Source of the DNA: Symsagittifera roscoffensis
Taxonomy: Eukaryota; Xenacoelomorpha; Acoela; Convolutidae
Direction of reading: 5' to 3'
Length of the DNA: 64,000 nucleotides
NCBI RefSeq assembly: GCF_963678635.1
Contig: NC_087063.1
Location: 46,480,101-46,544,100 of the forward strand
A model generated the notes under the pieces. It ran no database searches and was not told where the DNA came from. It saw only the letters and a program-made list of their open reading frames with translations. The position numbers and the translations under genes were made by a program. The stretch's first letter is position 1; each line of letters starts with the position of its first letter. This document shows, in pieces, positions 35,546 through 46,570 of this stretch.

Positions 35546-35917
35546 GCACTCGGCAAACACTAGCCAAAATAAAGCAGAAAACAGATACTATGAAGTTTCC
35601 AATATTACAGATCGTGATTATAGCAAACGTGTCATCAAATTCATTTGCGAGTTAGGTTCGAAAACAAAATTGAATCATACTAATACATGACGCTCGCTAG
35701 TGTTATTAAAAACTTTTGCAACTGAATCGGCTGCTTAAATTAGCAAAAATTGTGGTCTCGTTAAAAATAAGCGCTCCGCTTCTGTAATATTTGCAAGAGA
35801 GGAAATCAAATGATTTCTTGAAGCCCGAGAACAAAACCAAGCATCTGTATCTTACCAATAGTTAGATCCTCGAAGCTCGAGCGAGAATTAAATAGAACTC
35901 ACACGAATGTAACTCAC

Positions 35918-38900
35918 GGTTTCTTGCCAATCGAATTTCCTCTTCCTTCCTGACTGTTGATTAAGGTAATTTTCTGATTGTGCTTTTGTCTCGTGTTCAG
36001 GCTGGTTTGCATCACTGAGCTGATTCAGACTCTTGTTGAGTTTCTTCGCAGGTGGTTGATCAATTGTTTCTGAGGAAATAGTCTTCAGCTTTCTTTTTTG
36101 AGACGTATTAACATTTTCTTCTGAATCATCTGTAGAATCGCTGTTGACTGAGTTGGCTGTTACTGCAGGAGTATTTTTTCTTGCTGATACAGACATTTTC
36201 TGCTCGCCGTCTGAAGATTCTTCAGAATCAACAATGGCATGCGGCTTCGGAGTTGTAACAGGATTCGCTTTATTTGCTGAAACGGGCTTCTTAGGTTCTT
36301 CGTCTGAAGAATCGTCAGAATCATCATTGGCAACAGGCTGCTTCGGAGTTGCAACAGGCTTCGCTTCAGTTGCTGTAACAGACTTTTTAGGCTCGTCGTC
36401 TGAAGAATCGTCAGAATCATCGCGGGCAACAGGAGGCTTTTGAGTTGTAACAGGCGGCCTCGGAGGTGCAACAGATTTCGGTGTAGTTGCTTTAACAAGT
36501 TTTTTAGGCTCGTCTTTTGAAGAATTGTCAGATTCATCATTGGCAACAGGTCGCTTCGGAGTTGCAACACGCTTCGCTTTAGATGCTGTAACAAGCGTTT
36601 TAGGCTCGTCGTCTGAAGAATCGTCAGATTCATCATTGGCAACAGGCCGCTTCGGAGTTGCAACACGCTTCGCTTTAGATGATGTAACAAGCGTTTCAGG
36701 CTCGTCGTCTGAAGAATCGTCAGAATCATCATCAGCAACAGGTGATTTCGGCGCTGTAACAGGTGGTTTTGGAGGAGCAACCGGCTTCGCTTTAGCTGCT
36801 GTAATAAGCTTTTTAGGCTCGTATTCTGAAGAATCGCCAGAATCATCATTGGCAACAGGCGGCTTCGGAGTTGCAACACGCTTCGTTTTAGATGCTGTAA
36901 CAAGCGTTTTAGGCTCGTCGTCTGAAGAATCGTCAGAATCATCATCAGCAACAGGTGGTTTCGGCGTTGTAACAGGCGGTTTTGGAGGAGCAACCGGCTT
37001 CGCTTTAGATGCTGTAACAAACTTTCTGGGCTCGTCGTCTGTAGAATCGTGAGAAACATCATCAGCAATAGGCGGTTTCGGAGCTATAACAGGCTTCACT
37101 TTAGTTGCTGTAACGGGCTTTTTATGTTCGTCGTCTGAAGAATCGTCAGAATCATTACTGTCAACAGGAGGTTTTGGAGTTGTAACAGGCTTCGCTTTAG
37201 TTGCTGTAACAGGCTTTGTAGGCTCGTCGTCTGAAGAATCGTCAGAATCATCATTATCAACAGGCGGCTTCGAAGCTGTAACATGCTTCGCTCTAGTTGC
37301 TGTAACGGGCTTTTTAGGTTCGTCGTCTGAAGAATCGTCAGAACCATCATTGGCAACAGGCGCCTTCAGGGGTGCAACAGGCTTCGGTTTAGTTGATGCA
37401 ACAGGCTCTTTAGAATCGCCGTCCGAAGAATAGTTAGAATCATCACAGGCAACATGAGGTTTTGGAGTTCCTACAAGCTTCGGATTTGCGAAAAGCTTGG
37501 GCTTATTCTCTGTAACAGGCCTTTTCGGCTCGTCGTTTGAAGAATCGTCCGTATCGTCATTTCGAGCTAGAGGCTGCGGAGTTGCACCAGGCTTCGGTTT
37601 ATTTGCAGGATTTTTCGGTTCGCCGTCTGAAGAATCGTCAGACTCATCACTGCCAACAGGAGGTTTTGGAGTCGCATCAGGCTTTGGGCTTACAACAGTC
37701 CTCGTCTTCTTCGATGTAACAGGTCTTCTTTTCGGCTCGTCGTCCGATGAGTCGTCAGAATCATCATTGGCAGCCGGGGGCTTCGGAGGTGCAACCGGTT
37801 TCCGAGTAGTAACAGGGTTCACTTTGGTCGCTGCGAACGGCTTTTTTGGCTCGTCTGAGGAATCGTCAGAAACATCATTGGCTACTGGAGTCCTCAGAGT
37901 TGAAATAGGCGGTTTCGGAGGAGCAACCGACTTCGCTTTAGATGCTGTAACAAGCTTTTTAGGCACGTCGTCTGCAGAATCATGATTGGCAACAGGCAGC
38001 TTTGGAGCTGTAACAGGCTTCGTTTTAGTTACCGTAACAAGTTTTTTAGGTTCGTCTTCTGAAGAATTGTCAGAATCATCATTGGCAACAGGCGGCTTCG
38101 GAGGTGCAACAGGCTTCAATTTATTTGCTGCAACAGGCATTTTAGGCTCGTCGTCTGAGGAATCGTCAGAACCGTCGTTGGCAACAGTCATTTTCAGTGT
38201 TGTAACACGTGGCTTCGAAGCAGCAGTAGTAGGCTTCGTTTTAGTAGCTGAAACAGGCTTTTTAGGCTCGTCATCTGATGAATCGTCAGAATCATCGTCA
38301 GCAACAGGCGGCTTCACAGTTGTAACAGATGGTTTTGGAGTAGCAACCGACTTCGCTTTTGCTGCTGTAACAAGCTTTTTAGGCTCGTCGTCTGAAGAAT
38401 CGTCAGAATCATCGTGGGCAACAGGCGGATTGGCAGCTGTAACAGGCTTTTTGGGCTCGTCGTCGGATGAATCGTCAAAATCATTGTCAGTAACAGGCGG
38501 CTTCGAAGTTGTAACAGGTTGCCTCGGAGGTGCAACAGCAGGCTTTGCTGCAGAAACTGTAACGAGCTTTTTAGGCTCGTCGTCTGAAGAATCGTCAGAA
38601 TCATCATCAGCAACAGGCGGCTTCAGAGTTGTAACAGGTGGTTTTGGAGTAGCAACCGACTTCGCTTTAACTGGTGTAACAAGCTTTTTAGGCTCGTCGT
38701 CTGAAGAATCGTCAGAATCATCGTGGGCAACAGGCGGATTGGGAGCTGTAACAGGCTTCGTTTTAGTTGCTGTCTCAGGCTTTTTGGGCTCGTCGTCGGA
38801 TGAATCGTCAAAATCATCGTCAGTAACAGGCGGCTTCGAAGTTGTAACAGGTTGCCTCGGAGGTGCGACAGCAGGCTTTGCTGCAGAAACTGCAACGAGC

Positions 38901-41900
38901 TTTTTAGGCTCGTCGTCTGAAGAATCGTCAGAATCATCATCAGCAACAGGCGGCTTCAGAGTTGTAACAGATGGTTTTGGAGTAGCAACCGACTTCGCTT
39001 TAACTGGTGTAACAAGCTTTTTAGGCTCGTCGTCTGAAGAATCGTCAGACTCATCATGGGCAACAGGCGGATTGGGAGCTGTAACAGGCTTCGTTTTAGT
39101 TGCTTTAACAGGCTTTTTGGGCTCGTCGTCTGATGAATCGTCAGAATCATCGTCAGCAACAGGCGGCTTCGGAGTTGTAATAGGTGGCTTCGGAGGTGCA
39201 ACAGCAGGCTTCGTTGCAGATGCCGTAACGAGCTTTTTAGGCTCGTCGTCTGAGGAATCGTCAGAATCATCCATAGAAACAGGAGGCTTCGGAGGTGCAA
39301 AAGGCTTCGGTGTAGTTGCTTCAACAAGTTTTTTAGGCTCTTCGTCTGAAGAATCGTCAGAATCATCGTGGGCAACAGGCGGCTTCGGAGCTGTAACAGG
39401 ATTCGTTTTGGTTGCTGCAACAGGCTTTTTAGGCTCGTCGTCTGAAGAATCGTCAGAATCATCGTCAGCAACAGGCGGCTTCGGAGTTGTAACGGGTGGT
39501 TTTGGAGGAGCAACCAGCTTCGCTTTAGCTGCTGTACCAAGCTTTTTAGGCTCGTCATCTGAAGAATCGTCAGAACCATCGTGGGCAACATGCGACTTTA
39601 GAGCTGTAACAGGCTTCGTTTTAGTTGCTGCAACAGGTATTTTAGGCTCGTTATCTGAGGACTCGTCAGAATCGTCCTTGGCAATAGGCTTTTTCAATGT
39701 TGTAGCATGCGGCCTCGGAGAGGCGATAGGTTTTTTAGGCTCGTCGTCTGAAGAATCGTCAGAATCATCGTCAGCAACAGGCGGCTTTGGAGTTGTAACG
39801 GGCGGTTTTGTAGGAGCAACCAGCTTCGCTTTAGCTGCTGTAACAAGCTTTTTAGGCTCGTCTTCTGAAGAATTGTCAGAATCATCATTGGCAACAGGCG
39901 GCTTCGGAGCTGTAACAGGATTCGTTTTGGTTGCTGCAACAGGTATTTTAGGCTCGTTATCTGAAGACTCGTCAGAATCGTCCTTGGCAACAGGCTTTTT
40001 CAATGTTGTAGCATGCGGCCTCGGAGAGGCGATAGGTTTTTTAGGCTCGTCGTCTGAAGAATCGTCAGAATCATCGTCAGCAACAGGCGGCTTCGGAGTT
40101 GTAACGGGCGGTTTTGGAGGAGCAACCAGCTTCGCTTTAGCTGCTGTAACAAGCTTTTTAGGCTCGTCATCTGAAGAATCGTCAGAACCATCGTGGGCAA
40201 CATGCGACTTTAGAGCTGTAACAGGCTTCGTTTTAGTTGCTGCAACAGGTATTTTAGGCTCGTTATCTGAGGACACGTCAGAATCGTCCTTGGCAATAGG
40301 CTTTTTCAATGTTTTAGCATGCGGCCTCGGAGAGGCGACAGGTTTTATAGGCTCGTCGTCTGAAGAATCGTCAGAATCATCGTCAGCAACAGGCGGCTTT
40401 GGAGTTGTAACGGGCGGTTTTGGAGGAGCAACCAGCTTCGCTTTAGCTGCTGTAACAAGCTTTTTAGGCCCGTCTTCTGAAGAATCGTCAGAATCATCAT
40501 TGGCAACATGCGGCTTCGGAGCTGTAACAGGCCTCGTTTTAATTGGTGCAACAGGCTTTTTAGGCTCGTCATCTGAAGAACCGTCAGAAACATCGTGGGC
40601 AACATGCGACTTTAGAGCTGTAACAGACTTCGTTTTAGTTGCTGCAACAGGTATTTTAGGCTCGTTATCTGAGGACACGTCAGAATCGTCCTTGGCAATA
40701 GGCTTTTTCAATGTTGTAGCATGCGGCCTCGGAGAGGCGACAGGTTTTTTAGGCTCGTCGTCGGAAGAATCGTCAGAATCATCGGCAGCAACAGTCGGCT
40801 TCGGAGTTGTAATGGGCGGTTTTGGAGGAGCAACCAGCTTCGCTTTAGCTGCTGTAACAAGATTTTTAGGCTCGTCATCTGAAGAATCGTCAGAATCATC
40901 ATTATCAACAGGCGGCTTCGAAGCTGTAACATGCTTCGCTCTAGTTGCTGTAACGGGCTTTTTAGGTTCGTCGTCTGAAGAATCGTCAGAACCATCATTG
41001 GCAACAGGCGCCTTCAAGGGTGCAACAGGCTTCGTTTTATTTGCTGCAACGGGCTTTTTAGGCTCGTTATCTGAGGACTCGTCAGAATCGTCCTTGGCAA
41101 TAGGCTTTTTCAATGTTGTAGCATGCGGCCTCGGAGAGGTGGCAGGTTTTTTAGGCTCATCGTCTGAAGAAGCGTCAGAATCATCGTCAGCAACAGGCGG
41201 CTTCGGAGTTGTAACGAGCGGTTTTGGAGGAGCAACCAGCTTCGCTTTAGCTGCTGTAACAAGCTTTTTAGGCTCGTCGCCTGAAGAATCGTCAGAGTCA
41301 TCGCGGGCAACATGCGGCTTTAGAGATGTAACAGGCTTCGTTTTACTTGCTGGAACGGGCTTTTTAGGATCTTCGTCTGAAGAAGTGTCAGAATCATCGT
41401 GGGCAACAGGCGACTTCGGAGTGGTTACAGGTCGTGTCGGAGGTGCAACAGGCTCTGCTTTAGATGCCGTAACGAGCTTTTTAGGTTCGTCGTCTGATGA
41501 ATCGTCAGAATCCTCGTGGGCACTAGGCATCTTCGGGGTTGTAACAGACCTTTTCGGAGGTGCAACAGGCTTCGCTTTAGATTCAGCTACGAGCTTTTCA
41601 GGCTCGTCTTCTGAAGAGTCGTCAGAATCATCGTTGGCAACCTGAGGCTTCGGAGGCGCAGTGACCTTTGGTTTTGTTGCTTTAAGGGACTTTTTCGGTT
41701 CGTCGTCAGAAGAATCGTCAGAATCATCATTGGTAACCAGAGGGTTCACAGTTACAACGGTCTTCAGCTGTTGTGTTTTGACGACCGTCTTTAAAGACCC
41801 CAAATAAGACTTAGCTTCCTTGGACATAACCGCAAAGTTGCCTTTCTTTACAACTGCGGGCATTGCTGCTTTTTCATCCTCAGACGAATCGTCAGAATCT

Positions 41901-42118
41901 GAAGCAATGCCATTTTTAGATGGAGAGTATATTTTGACTTTCCCATTCGAAGCGGTTTTTGGCACTTTAATATCTGAATCATCTGAGGAAACACCTTCCG
42001 ATCCTTCGTGAACTCCATTGATATTTTTCATCAAGATATTTGGCTCCGTTGATTTGACGAACGTAACAGGCTTTAATTTACTGTTGTTACTCTGCTGCCT
42101 TCCAGACTTCGTTTTCAT
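35918..42118 (-). CDS. NOLC1: Nopp140/NOLC1-type nucleolar phosphoprotein, giant repeat exon
   Basis: A single 2,067-codon exon starts with MKTKSGRQQSNNSKL and ends in RKRKFDWQET at a strong donor (ACC|GTGAGT). Joined to the SRP40 exon at 29,545-29,886 it gives about 2,180 residues, roughly three times human NOLC1. Most of it is 54 to 55 units in which an acidic serine cluster (consensus DDSDDSSDDEPKK) alternates with a basic Lys-Pro-Ala-Val linker. This is the Nopp140 and treacle architecture. In that family the clusters are CK2 sites and the protein chaperones box C/D and H/ACA snoRNPs between nucleolus and Cajal bodies. A basic region with KRKLK and PPAKKLNK lies near the exon's end. No N-terminal LisH motif is seen, so a further 5' exon may exist. 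Several blocks are internally duplicated. The frame is intact throughout. Confidence 0.9.
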
Positions 42119-43113
42119 CCCGTATCTTAAAAAAACGTCTACTTACAATCCAGCCGACGAAAATCCATTAACCAAATCTAACTTGCTCTCTTGAACCAAT
42201 TTTGGTTCATTTTTCATAATTTTTTTCTTAACTCTGTTAAGCCCTATCATTGATGCATGTTAAAAAACAGCTTTTCTAAACAAGAGGAATTGCAAAAAAA
42301 GCCGAAATATGATTTAAAATTAGAATAAAAACTAGACAAACAGGCTATACAAAAATTAATGACTATGGTAAGAAAAATACATTACAAAAAATCATTCTTT
42401 TTGCAGGTTGAGCTGCAAACCAAACAAACAGATGAACAGCCATCCCTTTTGTACAAACCGAACAGCAAAATTATACAATATCTACAAAATAGACCCTTGA
42501 ATTCGTGATAACAAAAAGAATGAAACACCCCCACTCCTCAGGTATTTGACCTCATGTCGACCCAAAGGATCCCCCTTTGTACAATTTTGGGATTTCTGGC
42601 TCACTGACCCTAAAATGTCTTTGGCGCCAATATAAACCAATGTTAAGGGGGGAGCGCGAGCCGAAAAAAAACGCAATTTTTTGGTCAAAAGTTTCAGAAA
42701 AAGGGCCTAAAAACGCCTTTTTTGCTTGTTTTTTTTCAAAAAAATTGCCAGCAGTACGTCAAAACAGGGTCTTTATAGTGAATTGGTAGAGCTCAGAAAA
42801 TCAAGTTGTTCGACCTGAAAAAAAAGGTCGACAAAATCCTCTCCTCCCTCGAGAAAATTCTAGATCCGCCCCTGTCTAACTGCTAGAAAAAAAATATACT
42901 TGGTTTTTAGTCTATCTTCAGGGGCCGAATACAGCGCAAAAAAAACACCACTAAGCGCACAACTTACAATCCATCTTTCAAATCGGCGTATACTGATAAA
43001 TCGGAGTAAAAAAGAGCGAGAAAAAAGTTGCAGATGTAATAGCCTGGCAAACTGGTTTTTGTAATGCAGAAAAATTCATGTTTGAAAAACCGTATGCCGT
43101 CCAAACTCGATCC
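42068..43113. repeat. Duplicated upstream region of the Nopp140 gene, copy 1
   Basis: Matches 46,571-48,214 in two blocks: 42,068-42,898 with 46,571-47,397, and 42,899-43,113 with 48,000-48,214. The second copy holds about 600 bp extra between the blocks. The duplicated DNA starts inside the first codons of the gene and runs outward, so it contains whatever promoter the gene uses. Sequence upstream of the gene shows no obvious TATA box. Confidence 0.85.
42119..42217 (-). promoter_or_regulatory. 5' edge of the Nopp140 exon with splice-like signals
   Basis: Just upstream of the ATG the minus strand reads GTAAGT (42,146-42,141), then CGTTTTTTTAAG (AG at 42,127-42,126), then ATACGGG and the start codon. 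The T-rich AAG could be a cis- or trans-splice acceptor. If GTAAGT were its donor the intron would be only 21 nt. Removing it would extend the frame to an ATG at 42,217 (MKNEPKLVQESKLDLVNGF). That is arithmetically clean but far below usual animal intron sizes. Confidence 0.3.
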
Positions 43114-43115
43114 CC

Positions 43116-44122
43116 AATGAAGGCACGGAAACTGAAAAAAAAATCGACTTGTTTTCCCATAAATCTTCAACTTTTGAATTTTGTCGAAAACTATATGTGG
43201 CCTTAAAGCTCTTCAAATTTGTAGAACAATTTACGATTGACACTTTTTTAATAAAAACAATCCCATTTGAGAAAACTGGATGAATATGTAATACTTTTAT
43301 TTCGCTGGGAAATCTGATAATTAATATCCATTTTCGAAATTAGAAGTCGATCACGTTTTTCATGACCTTTACTTTTCAATGTTGATGTTCAATAGTGGAA
43401 TTTGCCTTCCTTTTAACAAAGGAAATAAACTGAACTTGAAAAAAAATCACAAGTCGAATCGCGAAAAATTAAAACTGAGCGCGAACAAATTTGGAGACTT
43501 TTTCCTAAAAAAAATCAGCAAGACTTATATAAGAGTACTCATTGCGTTCATTTCTTTTAAAAACCTCAATCATCATACTTCGAAGATAAAATAGATGGCG
43601 CTTAAGCTCTTTGAATATCTAGAACAATTTAAGAAGACATTTTTTCGATACACTGAAAGACAGCCAAAATGGAAAAAAGAAATGAAGGCAGGGAAACTGA
43701 AAAAAAAATCGACTTGTTTTCAAAAATCTTCAACTTTTGAATTTCGAAGAAAACTATATGTGGCCTTAAAGCTCTTCGAAATTGTAGAACAATTTATGAT
43801 TGACACCTTTGTTAAAATTAATCCAATTTGAGAAAACTGGATCAATATGTAATACTTTTATTTCGCTGGGAAATCTGATAATTAATATCCCTTTTCGAAA
43901 TTAGAAGTCGATCACATTTTTCGTAACCTTTACATTTCGATGTTGATGTTCAATAAAGGAATTTGCCTTCCTTTTAACAAAGGAAAGAAACTGAACTTGA
44001 AAAAAAAATAACAAGTCGAATCGCGAAAAATTAAAACTGAGCGCGAACAAATTTGGAGACTTTTTCCAAAAAAAAATCAGCAAGACTTATATAAGAGTAC
44101 TCATTGCGTTCATTTCTTTTAA
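43116..44122 (+). repeat. Tandem MITE-like repeats, about 560 bp period
   Basis: Two copies of the same roughly 500 bp segment (GAAGGCACGGAAACTG at 43,123 and GAAGGCAGGGAAACTG at 43,684) each end in GACTTATATAAGAGTACTC and TGCGTTCATTTCTTTT. They belong to the same family as the intron's MITE-like repeats but form a separate subfamily with GCGCGAACAAATTTGGAGAC before the box. A third copy lies at 48,520-48,961. Their left inverted ends are missing. Confidence 0.65.
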
Positions 44123-44345
44123 AAACCTCAATCATCATACTTCGAAGATAAAATAGATGGCGCTTAAGCTCTTTGAATATCTAGAACAATTTAAGAAGAC
44201 ATTTTTTCGATAAAATTAAGAGAACGTTGGATCAATAAGTATTTTTTGCTGGGCAATTAAATTCCACTTTCGCATTTAGAATTCCATCAGTTTTTTCACA
44301 ACTTTTACAATTTTGCTGTTCAAAAAATCCTTCTTTTCAAGGAAA
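44123..44345 (+). repeat. MITE-like repeat fragment
   Basis: Begins with the AGATGGCGCTTAAGCTCTTTG block and runs to AAATCCTTCTTTTCAAGG, where it abuts the truncated Nopp140 copy. The junction marks one edge of that gene fragment. A matching fragment is at 48,975-49,310. Confidence 0.5.
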
Positions 44346-45124
44346 GAAATGACTGAGGCTTGTCGTCTGAGGAATAGTCAGAATCATCAGGGGTAACAGG
44401 CGGTTTCAGAGCTATAACAGACTTTATTTTGGTAGCTGTAACATGCTTTTTAGGCTCGTCGTCTGAAGAATCATCAAAATCCTCGTGGGCACTAGGCATC
44501 TTCGGGGTTGTAACAGACCTTTTCGGAGGTGCAACAGGCTTCGCTTTAGATTCAGCTACGAGCTTTTCAGGTTCGTCTTCTGAACAGTCGTCAGAATCAT
44601 CGTTGGCAACCTGAGGCTTCGGAGGCGCAGTGACCTTTGGTTTTGTTGCTTTAAGCGGCTTTTTCGGTTCGTCGTCAGAAGAATCGTCAGAATCATCATG
44701 GGTAACCAGAGGGTTCACAGTTACAACGGTCTTCAGCTGTTGTGTTTTGACGACCGTCTTTAAAGACCCCAAATAAGACTTAGCTTCCTTGGACATAACC
44801 GCAAAGTTGCCTTTCTTTACAACTGCGGGCATTGCTGCTTTTTCATCCTCAGACGAATCGTCAGAATCTGAAGCAATGCCATTTTTAGATGGAGAGTATA
44901 TTTTGACTTTCCCATTCGAAGCGGTTTTTGGCACTTTAATATCTGAATCATCTGAGGAAACACCTTCCGATCCTTCGTGAACTCCATTGATATTTTTCAT
45001 CAAGATATTTGGCTCCGTTGATTTGACGAACGTAACAGGCTTTAATTTACTGTTGTTACTCTGCTGCCTTCCAGACTTCGTTTTCATCCCGTATCTTAAA
45101 AAAACGTCTACTTACAATCCAGCC
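44320..45124 (-). pseudogene. Truncated 5' copy of the Nopp140 gene
   Basis: The first roughly 220 residues are almost identical to the start of the main gene, from MKTKSGRQQSNNSKL to PSAHED, with only a handful of substitutions. It then has two further acidic clusters that resemble a later repeat of the main gene (KKHVTATKIKSVIALKPP against KKPVTATKVKPVIAPKPP). It ends in repeat DNA after 255 codons, with no SRP40 domain downstream. The 36 bp before the ATG are also copied, then similarity to the main gene's upstream DNA stops. If expressed it would give a short acidic peptide, but it has no copied promoter, so a pseudogene is more likely. Confidence 0.8.
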
Positions 45125-45316
45125 TTAAAATTTCAGGTTTCTCAAGTCGATAGCGCCCTTCCGACAAGGCAAACCGTATCAATCATGGTCAAATGCTAAA
45201 TATATTTAAAATAAAATCATATGCACAATGCTTCAACAATGTGAATAATTATTCACTAGAATTAAGTGAAATGAGTGTTTCACAAACCAGCTAACATTAA
45301 TGAAATAAAGTATTTT
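45125..45316. other. Unassigned AT-rich stretch
   Basis: Lies between the truncated Nopp140 copy and the candidate exon. Nothing recognisable; no polyadenylation signal for the candidate exon was found. Confidence 0.5.
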
Positions 45317-45567
45317 TCATTTGTCTAACGACTCTTTAATTTTCGAATAAATTAAATTTTGTCCAAGCATTGCAAATATGACTATAATATGTTGACTATA
45401 ACTGACATCACAAAAACGTTCTGGAACAAACCGACCTGAAATAAGAGAACTAGCGTAACTCGTGCAACTTCTCGTTGGACTTCTTCGAACCATACAAAAA
45501 AAACTCAACACAAAGCCAATAGCACCAAGCAAAAGCGAGAAAACGTAAGCATAGCGGATTCCATTGT
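45317..45567 (-). CDS. Candidate last exon of a small membrane protein, unrecognised
   Basis: After a good acceptor (GTATTTTTTAG, AG at 45,569-45,568) the minus strand is open for about 83 codons to a TGA at 45,317-45,319. The peptide has a hydrophobic span YAYVFSLLLGAIGFVLSFF followed by basic residues, then a second, weaker hydrophobic span SQHIIVIFAMLGQ. No ATG opens this frame, so it would need an upstream exon to the right, where only tandem repeats are seen. I do not recognise the family. It may be a relic exon or chance; codon use is less AT-extreme than the flanks. Confidence 0.3.
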
Positions 45568-45619
45568 CTAAAAAATACACACAATAAGTATATTGAATCT
45601 TTGTTCCAATGCCAAAAAA

Positions 45620-46500
45620 CTTTTAACAAAAACTTTTCCTAAGTGTACAGCTCTTCCCCGAAACAAATTAAGGACCAGCCCCTTGGGCAGGGGAGTTTCC
45701 TACAACCTGGTCTATCGATTAAACCCTTAATCCCAAATCTGGATGGGTAATTTTTGAAGAAATCGAAAAAGTTTGAAAAAATGGCCTAAAAACCGAAAAA
45801 TTGACTTTTCCTAAGTGTATAGCTCTTCCCCTAGACAAATTAGGGACGAGCCGTTTGTGTAGGGGGGGGGGGGGTTCCTACAACCTGGTCTATCGATTAA
45901 ACCCTTAATCCCAAATCTGGACGGGTAGTTTTTGAGGAAATCGGAAAGATTTGAAAAAAGGCCAAAAAAGTCAAAAAAGTGATTTTTCCTAAGTCTATAG
46001 CTCTTCCCCTAGGCAAGTTAAGGACCAGCCGCTTACGCGGGGGAGTTTCCTACAACCTGGTCTATCGATTAAACCCTTAATTTCAAATCTGGATGGGTAG
46101 TTTTTGAGGAAATCGATAATTTCCGAAAAAATAGGCAAAAAAATCAAAAAAGTGACTTTTCCTAAGTCTATTGCTCTTCCCCTAAGCAAATTAGGGACCA
46201 GCCGCTTGTGCATGGGAGTTTCCTACAACCTGGTCTATCGATTAAAGCCTTAATCCCAAATCTGGACGGGTAGTTTTTGAGGAAATCGAAAATTTCCGAA
46301 AAAATGGGCAAAAAGTGAAAAAAGTACCGAGTTGTGAAGCTTTTCTAAGACCGTAGGGGGTGGGGTAGGGTAAAAATTGCCCTAAATTTCATGCAGGCAG
46401 GTAGGTGAAACGCTACTGAATCCATTGGTACCACTTTTATGAGAATCTGACGGGCAGTTTTTTGGGAAAGCGAATTTTTCGAAAAAGCGTCTCAAAAAAA
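45620..46500. repeat. Tandem repeat, about 174 bp period, four copies plus a diverged fifth
   Basis: TTTTCCTAAGT starts units near 45,634, 45,806, 45,983 and 46,157. Each holds AGCTCTTCCCC, CAGCCGCTTG-like, TTTCCTACAACCTGGTCTATCG and AAATCTGGACGGGTAG blocks and ends in GAAAAAATGGCC-type sequence. A fifth unit at about 46,335-46,500 is recognisable only by its end. One unit carries a run of 14 G at about 45,864. Confidence 0.85.
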
Positions 46501-46570
46501 AAAAAAAAAAAACCAGATCTCATCTGAAAAAAAAAAACGTTTTCATAATACCTGTTTAATAAATCAAACA

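Larger units (their letters stand above)
34110..35580. repeat. Direct segmental duplication inside the intron, copy 2
   Basis: Partner of 30,390-31,900, about 3.7 kb away. Shared order: MITE-like copy, CTCCTCGAGTACCTCTAGC block, AAGCTGCGCTTTGCAAGC-type motif, tRNA-like box region. Confidence 0.75.
29887..35917 (-). other. 6.0 kb intron of the Nopp140 gene, repeat-filled
   Basis: The donor ACC|GTGAGT (GT at 35,917-35,916) and acceptor TTTTAG|AAC (AG at 29,888-29,887) are both phase 0 and on the minus strand. The intron holds at least five MITE-like repeats, a 1.5 kb direct duplication, a 304 bp tandem dimer and tRNA-like sequences, listed separately. Further exons inside it cannot be excluded, but none is needed to join the two coding parts. 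Confidence 0.75.

Noticed and set aside
37986-41645. A 1,219-codon open frame on the plus strand opposite the Nopp140 exon, and other long minus-strand shadow frames rich in Leu-Gln
   Set aside because: They arise because the repeated acidic/basic codons lack stop triplets in other frames. Their serine-glycine or leucine-rich repeats have no domain, while the minus-strand frame has the Nopp140 architecture.
42482-43170. Several 60-70 codon frames upstream of the Nopp140 gene
   Set aside because: They lie in duplicated non-coding DNA, are not better conserved than their surroundings and show no domain.
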